Source: Chloroflexota bacterium (GTDB lineage: Bacteria > Chloroflexota > Ktedonobacteria > Ktedonobacterales > JADMIN01). Taken from it: a stretch of 64,000 nt of DNA. The stretch is from the NCBI GenBank assembly GCA_021323855.1, contig JAJPKE010000023.1, forward strand, positions 124,001 to 188,000, written 5' to 3'. A model generated the notes under the pieces. That model was not told the origin of the DNA. It was given only the letters and a program-made list of their open reading frames with translations, and searched no databases. Positions 26,551 through 34,927 of the stretch are shown here, one piece after another (position 1 is the first letter of the stretch; every line of letters starts with the position of its first letter). The translations under genes were made by a program, and so were the position numbers.

Positions 26551-27027
26551 TTATCCATGCTGCAAAAGAATGAATAGCGCGATAGTGACGACCGCTACTA
26601 CAGCGGCGGCGACACGCCCGGCGCCGCGCAGACCGCCAAAACGACGCACCGGCGCGCAGGCGTCGCAGTAGCGCACGATGTGGTGATACCGCTGGCTGCG
26701 CAGGCTGTCTTTGACGAGTTCCACCCGCTCCTCATGCACGCGCGTGTGCAGTGTATCGCAAATATAGCGCCCACAGCCGCGACATGTCCCTTCATCAATA
26801 TAGTGCGCAAAGCGTGTGGTGGACCACTGCTGAGGCTGCACGGAAACGCCACAAACGTAGCAGAGGCGCTGATTTGCCTGGGTGACGAGGTTCGTCGCGC
26901 ACGGCTCATGCTCCGCGCAGCCAAAGTGGTCGGGGCAGAGATTCTTGTGGCAGCCAGGACAACGCCCCGCCGATTCGAGACCACACTCCGCGCACGATGG
27001 TATCGGGTAGACACTGGCCTGTGACAT
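26551..27027 (-). CDS. Cys-rich zinc-binding protein with C-terminal membrane anchor
   Basis: The protein is 158 aa with GGGGAG upstream of ATG 27027. It contains repeated CxxC pairs: CAECG, CPGCH...CPDH, CYVCG, CRGCG and CDAC. These suggest two or three zinc-ribbon or B-box-like modules. One hydrophobic helix is at the C-terminus (VAAAVVAVVTIALFILLQ), so it is probably a tail-anchored protein. The function is unknown. It sits between purD and the prenyl synthase gene on the same strand. Confidence 0.7.
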   Translation of the reverse strand: MSQASVYPIPSCAECGLESAGRCPGCHKNLCPDHFGCAEHEPCATNLVTQANQRLCYVCGVSVQPQQWSTTRFAHYIDEGTCRGCGRYICDTLHTRVHEERVELVKDSLRSQRYHHIVRYCDACAPVRRFGGLRGAGRVAAAVVAVVTIALFILLQHG

Positions 27028-27096
27028 GCAACACGCTCCCCGCTGCTGATACACCTTCACGCCTTCAGACGAGTATACCAGTGCGGTCCGTGGCGG

Positions 27097-28398
27097 TCAA
27101 TCGGAATGACCAACCACCTCACGGGCGGCAATGTCGTTGCGCCAGCGCATGCCGTCGAAGTGGATGCGCGCGATGTTGGCATAGGCATGCGCGCGGGCGG
27201 ACGCCATATCATTGCCACGCGCCACCACCGTCAACACCCGTCCGCCAGCGGTGACGAGTTGGCCATCGCCGGTGCGTTGCGTACCGGCATGGAAGACCAG
27301 GACATCAGCATCGAGCGTATCGAGGCCAGTGATCGGCTTGCCCTTCTCGAATGGGCCAGGATAGCCAGCGGAAGCAGCGACGACGCCACAGGTAACGCTG
27401 CTGGACCACGTTGGCGCTGGCATAGCAGCAAGTCTGCCCTCGGCAGTCGCCAGCAGCAGCGCCAGCAGATCACCTTCATCGCCATCAAGGCGCGGCAGCA
27501 CCACCTGTGTCTCCGGATCGCCAAAGCGCGCATTGAACTCGATGACCTGCGGTCCGGCGGAGGTCAGCATCAGGCCGGCGTAGAGCAGCCCACGAAACGG
27601 CGCGCCCGCCGTCGCCAGCGCCCGCATGGTAGGGCGTAGGATGCGCGATTCGATCTCCGCCAGCAGGTCCCGCGTGGCGAATCCCGGCGGCGAATACGCG
27701 CCCATGCCGCCAGTATTCGGCCCCTCATCGCCGTCGAGCGCGCGCTTGTAGTCGCAGGCTGGCGCCAGCGGATAGACAGTTGCGCCGTCGGTGAGCGCGA
27801 AGAGCGAGAGTTCCGGCCCTTCGAGATACTCTTCGAGCAAGACACTGTTGCCCGCCGCGCCAAGCGTCTGTCGCACCATTATATCTTCGAGCGCCTGGCG
27901 CGCCGTCTCGGCATCGTGCGCAATCACCACGCCTTTGCCAGCCGCCAACCCATCCGCCTTGATGACAACGGGAAATGCGCCCTTCGTCTCACGCTCCCTG
28001 AGCGCCGCCTCTGCTGCTGCATAGTCCGTAAATCGGGTTGCCTGGGCAGTGGGGATGCCGTTATCCAGCAGCAGTTGCTTGGCCCAGGCTTTGCTGCTTT
28101 CGATGCGCGCCGCCGCCGCCGTCGGTCCGAATACCTTTAGCCCGTGCGCCGCAAAGATATCCACGATCCCGCCGCCCAGCGGATCATCCGGGCCAATGAT
28201 CGTGAGGTCTATGGCGTGTCCGGCGGCCCACTCGGCGCAGGCAGCAAACTCCATCGGGTTCAGCGGCACGTTTGTGGCAAGCTGCGCCGTGCCGCCGTTA
28301 CCGGGCGCACAGTACAGTGCCGTCAGCAGCGGCGATCTGCTCACCGCCCAGCAGAGCGCATGTTCGCGGGCGCCGCCGCCAATCACCAGGACACGCAT
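27097..28398 (-). CDS. purD: Phosphoribosylamine-glycine ligase (GAR synthetase)
   Basis: The protein is 433 aa, the usual length. It is an ATP-grasp enzyme of purine synthesis joining glycine to phosphoribosylamine. It opens MRVLVIGGGAREHALCW and contains VIKADGLAAGKGVVIA, LLEEYLEGPELSLFAL, and the Mg/ATP site EFNARFGDPETQVVLPRL. GAGAGGA precedes the ATG at 28398. It follows the LmbE gene by 40 bp, same strand. No other pur genes are in the window. Confidence 0.97.
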   Translation of the reverse strand: MRVLVIGGGAREHALCWAVSRSPLLTALYCAPGNGGTAQLATNVPLNPMEFAACAEWAAGHAIDLTIIGPDDPLGGGIVDIFAAHGLKVFGPTAAAARIESSKAWAKQLLLDNGIPTAQATRFTDYAAAEAALRERETKGAFPVVIKADGLAAGKGVVIAHDAETARQALEDIMVRQTLGAAGNSVLLEEYLEGPELSLFALTDGATVYPLAPACDYKRALDGDEGPNTGGMGAYSPPGFATRDLLAEIESRILRPTMRALATAGAPFRGLLYAGLMLTSAGPQVIEFNARFGDPETQVVLPRLDGDEGDLLALLLATAEGRLAAMPAPTWSSSVTCGVVAASAGYPGPFEKGKPITGLDTLDADVLVFHAGTQRTGDGQLVTAGGRVLTVVARGNDMASARAHAYANIARIHFDGMRWRNDIAAREVVGHSD

Positions 28399-28438
28399 GT
28401 CGCTATTCCTCTCGATCAACGTTCGCAACTACCAACAA

Positions 28439-29170
28439 CTACCACGCCGGATGGCGCATCAGCGCGGGCGGTTGCATCATCGGCAGATAGTGGAAGGCTT
28501 CGGCATATTCGACGCCAGCCACCAGACCGGCCTGGCGGGCGCGCGTGCGAATCCGCTCCTCCAGCCCCTCGGTGCGTATCTGGCTCGCATGGCAGCGTAA
28601 CGCTTCGATCTTCTGGTCTATCGTGCTGGTGATGTCAACGTAATAGTTTGGGTCGTCGGTCGCAAAGAAATAGACGTTGTGGACGCGATGCTCACGCAAT
28701 TCATCGCTGAGCTGTTCGGGGTAATACATATGGTCGCGGGCGGCGGCGACGGCATCGAGCGCCGTCTGTCCCACGGCGCGGTGATCGGGATGAATCTGAT
28801 AGCGTTGCCACGGGTCGAAGGTGAGAACGACATCCGGGCGTCCCTGACGAATGACCAGCGCCAGTTCGCGGCGGAATGGGAGGTTGACCTCAACCTCGCC
28901 GTCCGGGTGGCGCAGGAACGTTACTTCTTCGATGCCCAGCACATGCGCCGCCGCCAATTGCTCTGCTTCGCGCGTCTCGGCCAGTTGTGCTGGGGTGGCG
29001 CTATAGTCGTCGCTCCCCTTGTCGCCACTGGTGGCCAGCACATACTGGGCACGGTAGCCACTGGCGACGAAACGCGCAATAGCGCCGGAACAGAGAAAGT
29101 CGGCGTCGTCGGGATGGGCAAAAATGGCCATGACGCGCGGACGGGTATCATGTTCGTCTGATGCAGCCAT
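28439..29170 (-). CDS. LmbE/PIG-L family zinc deacetylase
   Basis: The protein is 243 aa. The zinc-binding AHPDD motif (FAHPDDADF) and the downstream HPDH (QIHPDHRAVG) define the family. Members deacetylate GlcNAc-linked metabolites such as GlcNAc-malate (bacillithiol) or GlcNAc-inositol (mycothiol). The exact substrate is not resolved; a BshB-like role is one option. No other thiol biosynthesis gene is adjacent. Confidence 0.9.
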   Translation of the reverse strand: MAASDEHDTRPRVMAIFAHPDDADFLCSGAIARFVASGYRAQYVLATSGDKGSDDYSATPAQLAETREAEQLAAAHVLGIEEVTFLRHPDGEVEVNLPFRRELALVIRQGRPDVVLTFDPWQRYQIHPDHRAVGQTALDAVAAARDHMYYPEQLSDELREHRVHNVYFFATDDPNYYVDITSTIDQKIEALRCHASQIRTEGLEERIRTRARQAGLVAGVEYAEAFHYLPMMQPPALMRHPAW

Positions 29171-29403
29171 ATGGTGATGGAATCCTCCACTGTCTGTAGT
29201 CGCGTTTATTGTTTAGCGCATGCGCCTGTTGCACACTGCTGTGGCTGTACTGTATGAAGCCACTCTCGCAGCATATCACACCTCTTTGTGTAGGAAGGTC
29301 ATGGCTGCAATTCTCATGATTGAGTGATACACTGGCCGAGAGTCCCATTCGCAGGCACTATCGAGTTATCGAGTTATTTAAGAGCAACTGAGGAGTCGTC
29401 GCT

Positions 29404-30144
29404 ATGCCGCTGGCTGGCAATCTGCGCCAATACGCGCTGACCGATGTATTACGGATGATCGAACATGGACAGCGCAGCGGCGCGTTGACGCTTGCGCGCG
29501 GCAACCGGCAGGCAATTGTCTACTTTTCCGGTGGGCAATGGCTGCTGGCAGAGCGCGTGGGCGCAACGGCGTCGCTGGCGCACCAGCTTGCGGCGGCAGG
29601 CTACATCAGCCCCGAGCAATTCGAGGCAGTGCTGGGCATGCCATTCGGCCAGGCGGCGGCAATCCCGGATATGCAGATGGTGCGTGCGCTCATCAACGCG
29701 CGGCTGCTGAGCCAGGAGCAATTACGCGCTTTCACCCAGCAAGACGCCGTGGCGCTGCTGACGGTGTTGCTCTCCTGGCCGGATGGCGATTTCATCTTCG
29801 AGGATGAGGTGCGCTTGCCACCGGGTCGTGTGGCGCTCCCGCTGCCGGTTTCGTCGCTGGTGACGCAGGCGCTTCAGCAGGTGCGCGTGACGATGCCGCC
29901 GCGCGAAGTGACGCCGCTCGCGCCGGAAATGGTAATCGAGTTTGCCGATGTGGACCCTGATTCCGGCATGGCTATCCAACTGACGCGCGAACAGTGGCGA
30001 TTCCTGACGGCGGTGGATGGCACCTCACCATTATGGTCCATCATCCAAACGCTGAACGCGCCAGAACCGGCGATTCTGCGGCTGGCGGCGGAGCTAGTCG
30101 CCAGCGGCGTGCTGACGATCTCCAAACGCGCCGCGCAGATATAG
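29404..30144 (+). CDS. DUF4388 (PatA N-terminal-like) domain protein
   Basis: The protein is 246 aa with GAGGAGTCGTCGCT upstream of the ATG. The N-terminal DUF4388 module is recognisable from LAGNLRQYALTDVLRMIEHG, SGALTLARGN, IVYFSGGQWLLAE and a HQLAAAGYIS segment. A second C-terminal region (LTREQWRFLTAVDGTSPLWSI) resembles winged-helix-like segments common to this family. Such proteins often sit in gliding or signalling networks. Here it is alone, upstream of a repeat. Confidence 0.8.
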   Translation: MPLAGNLRQYALTDVLRMIEHGQRSGALTLARGNRQAIVYFSGGQWLLAERVGATASLAHQLAAAGYISPEQFEAVLGMPFGQAAAIPDMQMVRALINARLLSQEQLRAFTQQDAVALLTVLLSWPDGDFIFEDEVRLPPGRVALPLPVSSLVTQALQQVRVTMPPREVTPLAPEMVIEFADVDPDSGMAIQLTREQWRFLTAVDGTSPLWSIIQTLNAPEPAILRLAAELVASGVLTISKRAAQI

Positions 30145-30148
30145 ACTT

Positions 30149-30252
30149 CGCGGCAATAAATTGCCGGCGCACACTGGTAAGCGGCTAAAGCCGGAAAACC
30201 ACAGCGCACGGCTGCAGCCATTCCACACGTGCCCCGGCACTTCAGTGCCGAG
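30149..30252. repeat. Palindromic repeat family R2 copy between DUF4388 gene and moeA
   Basis: It begins CGCGGCAATAAATTGCCGGC, includes GGCTAAAGCCGG in the middle, and ends CCCCGGCACTTCAGTGCCGA. The same modular order of small palindromes recurs at 45768-45878. It lies between convergent genes. Confidence 0.75.
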
Positions 30253-30263
30253 ATCAGGTGGAA

Positions 30264-31490
30264 TCACTCATTGCCCCAGGGCATCGCATCGTTGAGCAGG
30301 AGCGCCTGGGCATGGTCGCCAGTCCGGATGACGCCTTCGCCCTCCATGACGATCAGCAAAGCAGTTGCGCCGCGCAGCGACGAGATGATGTGCGACCCCT
30401 GTGCGCCAGTCGTGCCGGAAACCAATGTGCCCCCGCGCGAGGTCAGGCGCGTCCGCACAAACTGGCGCCGCTCGGCGCGCTCGATATCTTCACCCTCGTA
30501 CACCACCTCAACGGTGGGCCGCTCTATCTGGCGGCAACCGAGCATCTTACGAATCGCTGGGCGCCCAAATAGCTCAAAGGTGACGGCGGCGGAGACCGGA
30601 TTGCCCGGCAGACCGAGCAGCGGCGTTGCGCCGAGCAATCCGAAGGCGAGCGGCTTCCCTGGACGCATCCGCACGCGCCAGAAGTCAATGCTGCCCTGCT
30701 CGCTGAGAATCTGCTTGACCAGATCATAGTCGCCCACCGAGACACCACCGGAGGAGAGAACCAAATCAGCGCTGGCGGCCTGCTGGAGTTTGGCGCGTAT
30801 CTCCTCGGTCCGGTCACGCGCGATGCCCAGCAACACCGGCTCAGCGCCCGCACGCGCCACCGCCGCCGCAAGATAGGGCGCATTGCTCTCGCGGATTTGT
30901 CCGGGGCCAGGATGTTCGCCAAGCGGCGCGAGTTCATCGCCGGTGGAGAGAATGGCGACTCGTGGGCGGCGCGTCACCGGGACGGGATGCACACCCAACG
31001 CCGCCAGCAATGCAATCTCCGCCGGGCCAAGCTCCGTGCCCTGCGGGGCCAGCAGATCACCTACGCGCACATCATCACCGACCGGGCGAATATTGGTGCC
31101 AGCGGGCGCTTCGGCCAGCAGCGAAACAATGCCATCCGCCACTTCGGTTCGCTCTTGCTCCAACACCGCGTCCGCGCCATCGGGGATGGCGGCGCCCGTC
31201 AGGATGCGCACCGCCTCACCAGCGCCGACCCGCCCGGCATAGACCCGGCCCGCTGGCACTTCGCCAGCGAGGCGCAGGCGAACGGGCGAAGTTGGCGAAG
31301 CGCCAAGCGTATCTACCGAGCGCACGGCGTAGCCATCCATCGCCGTGTTTGCAAAGGAGGGCAGCGGTTCACCAGCGACGGCATCGCGCGCCAGGATACG
31401 CCCCAGCGCGCCGGTCAACGGAATATCTTCAGCGGATAGTGTGGTGATATGGGAGAGGATGCGCTCACGGGCTTCTTCGACGCTCAGCAT
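30264..31490 (-). CDS. moeA: Molybdopterin molybdenumtransferase MoeA
   Basis: The protein is 408 aa from ATG 31490 (GGGAGG upstream). It inserts molybdate into adenylylated molybdopterin. The family segments are SFANTAMDGYAV, ILTGAAIPDGADAV, STGDELAPLG with QIRESN, SSGGVSVGDYD, and GLPGNPVSA. The window also carries a molybdopterin oxidoreductase (43.5-45.7 kb), a possible client enzyme. No other moa/mob gene is visible. Confidence 0.96.
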   Translation of the reverse strand: MLSVEEARERILSHITTLSAEDIPLTGALGRILARDAVAGEPLPSFANTAMDGYAVRSVDTLGASPTSPVRLRLAGEVPAGRVYAGRVGAGEAVRILTGAAIPDGADAVLEQERTEVADGIVSLLAEAPAGTNIRPVGDDVRVGDLLAPQGTELGPAEIALLAALGVHPVPVTRRPRVAILSTGDELAPLGEHPGPGQIRESNAPYLAAAVARAGAEPVLLGIARDRTEEIRAKLQQAASADLVLSSGGVSVGDYDLVKQILSEQGSIDFWRVRMRPGKPLAFGLLGATPLLGLPGNPVSAAVTFELFGRPAIRKMLGCRQIERPTVEVVYEGEDIERAERRQFVRTRLTSRGGTLVSGTTGAQGSHIISSLRGATALLIVMEGEGVIRTGDHAQALLLNDAMPWGNE

Positions 31491-31649
31491 GATGGTATCG
31501 CCTCCCTGCCGGTATAGGCTGGTTCTTGGGTGGTACTGGTGGAGTATCCAGCATACAGACATGTGCGCGTGTAGAACAGTGTTACCCTAAACTGTACCAC
31601 AGGCGCTCATGAGCCTCGTAAGTGGGGTCAATGGACACTCAACGGACAT

Positions 31650-33524
31650 TCAATGGACATTGCTGGCGTCATAGAGCGCGAAGTCGGTGAAAACGGCCTC
31701 CGCGCCATCCTCAAAGACCATCAACCCGCTGCCACCAGCGGTCTGGATATCGCTATTCGACAGCCCAACCATTGTGATGAACTGGCCGTTGGCAAAGAAG
31801 AGCGCCCGCTGGTTACTGCCGGACCCAATTGCCAGCACCGCCAGCGCATTGGTCTGATTGAGGCCCGTCTTGATGGCATTGGCATAGCCGCCAGTGACGA
31901 AGACCCAGGTTGGATTGCGGTTTCCCTGGTGTTCCCAGACGGCATAGCGCCCCTCGATGGAAACCAGATAGCAATAGTAATCCTCGCTGCCATCACTATT
32001 CTGGCTGACAAAGAAACGCAGGCCAGCGAAATCGCCCACCTGCCCGTTGACCAGGCGGACATTGACCTGCGCCACCAGATTGGTGAGGTTGGTCTGGCCA
32101 GATGGCGTATCGGCGCCAACCGTCGTCGTCGAGGAGAGCGTGGAAATATGAAAGCCGCCACCAGCGAAATACAGCGTCTTGCCGTCGGTGGTCCAGTTAT
32201 GCGTATTGCTGGCGAGGCCATCGGAAAACACCGGCTGGTGCCCGGTTGCCGTATGGAGTTCGTTTGTGGCGGCTCTGGCCTCAGCCTGCTCGGTGGCGTT
32301 GGGCGTTGGAATGAACGGCGTATTGGTCTGCGACGAGGGAGCGCCCAGCGTGATATGCGGCAAGAACGCCGACGAACCGAACGCCTGGCTAGCGACCACG
32401 CAGGTGGTAATGCTCAAGAGCAGCGCAATGCAGGCGATGACGGCCAGCCGCTTATTGATCTTTGGCGACGGGTCCGGGATGCCGCCGGGAGGCAGCGGAT
32501 GCGCCGAACCACCGCCCGCCGCGCCCGTCATATCTAGCAGATTGACGCCCTGCACGCTGGAAACGTTGCCGCCAGCGGCGGATTCGCCAGCGCCGGAGAG
32601 CATGCCAAATTGCTGCGTGACATTGGTTGCGCCCTGCACTGCCAGCGCCTCATGCAGCGCCTGAGCAAAGGCATTCAGCGAGGGGAAACGCTGCGCCGGG
32701 TCTTTCGCCAGCGCCCGCAGCAGCGCCTCATCGGCGGCGGGCGACAATGCCGTATTGAATCGCGAAGGGACCTCGACCGGCTGCTGATTGATCTGTTGCA
32801 GCAGCGCGGGGCCATCTCCGACAACCGGCGGTTCACCCGTCAGCAGCAGATAAGCGAGCGCCGCCAGACCGTATTGATCGCTCGCCGGTGTTGCCGCGCC
32901 GGTCAACTGTTCCGGCGCGGCGAAGAGCAACTGCGTGGCTGCCCAGGAGGTCTGTTCGTTGGGAGCAGTGGCGCGGGCGAGAATCGCCGCCGCTGCGCCG
33001 GTGAGAACCGATTGGCCGAAGTCACCGATAGCGGCCAGCGGGCGGCCACTTGGCGAGGTGCGCACGAAAATATTGTTGGGCTTCAGGTCGCCATGCGCCA
33101 GCCCAATCGCATGCGCGGCTTCGAGCGCGGCGGCCACCTGCGAGACCAACCGCGCCACGATGGCGGTGCCCAGTGGAAGGGGTAGTTTGCGCTGACCAGC
33201 GGCGTTCTTTGCCTGCAAATTGTCGCCCAGCGAGCCGCCAGGAGCATGGGCCATGACAATTGCCAACCGGCCACTATCCTGCACGATTTCATGGAAGGGA
33301 ATGATATGCGGCTGCTGCAAACGACCGGCGGCCTGCGCTTCGCGGGCGATATTCTGCGCGGTCGGGTCACTGGCCGAGCCGGAGATGAGTTTCACGGCCA
33401 CCTGCTGCGGGCGGCCATCTGCGCCGGATGGTCCCTCCGCCAGGTAAACCTCACCAGCGCCGCCACCACCCAGGCGTCGTACCAGGCGGTATGATCCGAG
33501 CGTGCTGCCTTCCTGTCCTGCCAC
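31650..33524 (-). CDS. Ser/Thr protein kinase with extracellular LamG-like domain
   Basis: The protein is 624 aa from a GTG at 33524 with AGGGGG upstream. Kinase domain residues ~10-275: GGGGAGEVYLA, AVKLISG, a catalytic loop HGDLKPNN (Gly in place of the usual Arg of HRD), GDFGQS, and FAAPEQLTG. A low-complexity linker and one transmembrane helix (LAVIACIALLLSITTCVVASQAF) follow. The outside ~200-residue beta-rich domain (VFSDGLASNTHNWTTDGK ... FTDFALYD) resembles concanavalin/LamG-like glycan-binding folds. It is probably a surface-sensing kinase; the ligand is unknown. Confidence 0.9.
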   Translation of the reverse strand: MAGQEGSTLGSYRLVRRLGGGGAGEVYLAEGPSGADGRPQQVAVKLISGSASDPTAQNIAREAQAAGRLQQPHIIPFHEIVQDSGRLAIVMAHAPGGSLGDNLQAKNAAGQRKLPLPLGTAIVARLVSQVAAALEAAHAIGLAHGDLKPNNIFVRTSPSGRPLAAIGDFGQSVLTGAAAAILARATAPNEQTSWAATQLLFAAPEQLTGAATPASDQYGLAALAYLLLTGEPPVVGDGPALLQQINQQPVEVPSRFNTALSPAADEALLRALAKDPAQRFPSLNAFAQALHEALAVQGATNVTQQFGMLSGAGESAAGGNVSSVQGVNLLDMTGAAGGGSAHPLPPGGIPDPSPKINKRLAVIACIALLLSITTCVVASQAFGSSAFLPHITLGAPSSQTNTPFIPTPNATEQAEARAATNELHTATGHQPVFSDGLASNTHNWTTDGKTLYFAGGGFHISTLSSTTTVGADTPSGQTNLTNLVAQVNVRLVNGQVGDFAGLRFFVSQNSDGSEDYYCYLVSIEGRYAVWEHQGNRNPTWVFVTGGYANAIKTGLNQTNALAVLAIGSGSNQRALFFANGQFITMVGLSNSDIQTAGGSGLMVFEDGAEAVFTDFALYDASNVH

Positions 33525-33646
33525 AAGCGTCCCCCTCACTCACCGGTAACGCCGGCTCTGCGCCTCACTGCACAGCCCGCTGCGCCGCCGCTTGCACAGC
33601 AACGAGTATAAAAATGGCATCGTGGATGTGTCAAGCACGGTGTGCC

Positions 33647-33674
33647 TTTGGGTTAGGGCAGAATTTGCTATACT
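33647..33674 (+). promoter_or_regulatory. Probable promoter of the DapL-like aminotransferase
   Basis: An extended -10 TGC-TATACT (TATACT at 33669-33674) lies 71 bp upstream of the GTG start at 33746. A poor -35 (TTTGGG) sits at 33647-33652 with a 16-bp spacer. Confidence 0.4.
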
Positions 33675-33745
33675 ATACGGAAGCGCCAGCATGTGCATGA
33701 CATGCAGCGCCGCCATTCACCCTCATTGTCGAGCAGGAGTACGTT

Positions 33746-34912
33746 GTGGAACTCGCTTTGCGCCTCCAACAGTTGCCGCCCTATCATTTCGCCGAATATG
33801 GCCGGAAGATTGCCGAGAAACGCGCCGCCGGTGTGGATGTCATCAGCTTCTCAATGGGCGACCCAGACCTGCCCACGCCACCGGAAGTCCTCGACGCGCT
33901 GGATACCGCTGCCCGCGAGCAGGCCAACCAACGCTATCCGGAGTATGCTGGCATGCCAGAGTTTCGCGCGGCGACGGCGGCGTGGTTTGTCCGGCGCTTC
34001 GGCGTGGAACTCGATCCCGCGCGTGAGGTGTTGCCACTGATCGGCTCGAAGGAAGGGCTGGCGCATCTGCCGCTGGCGGTGATGAATGAGGGCGATGTGG
34101 CGCTGATGCCGGACCCGCAGTATCCGGTCTATCCGACGGCGGTGGCGCTGGCCGGCGGGATATGCCATTACTTGCCGCTGGACGAGGAACACGGCTGGCT
34201 GCCGGACTTCGCGGCGATTCCAGCGGACGTGCTGGCGCGCACGAAGACACTCTGGCTCAACCATCCCAATAATCCAACCGGCGCCTGCGCTCCACTCGCC
34301 TTCTTCGAGGAGGCGGTGCGTTTCGCCAGAGCGCATGACATCCTGCTGGTTCACGATATGGCCTACGCAGAAGTGACGTTTGATGGCTACAAGCCGCAGA
34401 GCATCCTCGAAGTTCCGGGCGCGAAAGAGGTCGCCGTTGAGTTTCACTCGCTCTCGAAGGCGTATAACATGGCTGGGTTCCGCATCGGCATGCTGGTTGG
34501 CAATGCGGGAATCGTGGAGGGCATGACGCGCCTCAAGAGCAACCTCGACACGGGCATCTTCCGCCCGATCCAGATCGCCGCGATGCGTGCGCTGGCGCTG
34601 CCGGATGAATGGTTGGCCGCGCGTAACGCCATCTACCAGCGTAGGCGCGACCGCCTGATCGCCGCCTGCCATGGCATCGGTCTGGAGGCGCAGACGCCAC
34701 AGGCGGGACTCTATCTCTGGGCGCGCATCCCCGCCGGACAGACCTCTGCACAGTTTACGCTAGACCTGCTGGACCGCACCGGCATTGCGCTGACGCCCGG
34801 GACCAACTTCGGCGCAGGCGGCGAGGGTTATGTGCGCATCACGCTGACGGTGCCCGATGACCGCATAGACGAAGCGGTGGCGCGGATGGCGACGGCGGTG
34901 GCGCACTCGTAG
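33746..34912 (+). CDS. dapL: LL-diaminopimelate aminotransferase-like enzyme
   Basis: The protein is 388 aa with a GTG start preceded by AGGAG. It is a fold-type I aminotransferase: FSMGDPDLPTPP, LIGSKEGLAHLPLA, LNHPNNPTGA, HDMAYAEVTFDGYKP, and a PLP Lys in HSLSKAYNMAGFRIG. This set matches the DapL/DapC-like subgroup used for lysine and peptidoglycan diaminopimelate. The symbol is given with moderate certainty, since other class I aminotransferases are similar. It is convergent with the MFS gene (15 bp between stops). Confidence 0.85.
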   Translation: MELALRLQQLPPYHFAEYGRKIAEKRAAGVDVISFSMGDPDLPTPPEVLDALDTAAREQANQRYPEYAGMPEFRAATAAWFVRRFGVELDPAREVLPLIGSKEGLAHLPLAVMNEGDVALMPDPQYPVYPTAVALAGGICHYLPLDEEHGWLPDFAAIPADVLARTKTLWLNHPNNPTGACAPLAFFEEAVRFARAHDILLVHDMAYAEVTFDGYKPQSILEVPGAKEVAVEFHSLSKAYNMAGFRIGMLVGNAGIVEGMTRLKSNLDTGIFRPIQIAAMRALALPDEWLAARNAIYQRRRDRLIAACHGIGLEAQTPQAGLYLWARIPAGQTSAQFTLDLLDRTGIALTPGTNFGAGGEGYVRITLTVPDDRIDEAVARMATAVAHS

Positions 34913-34927
34913 AGTGTGCGCTACCTT

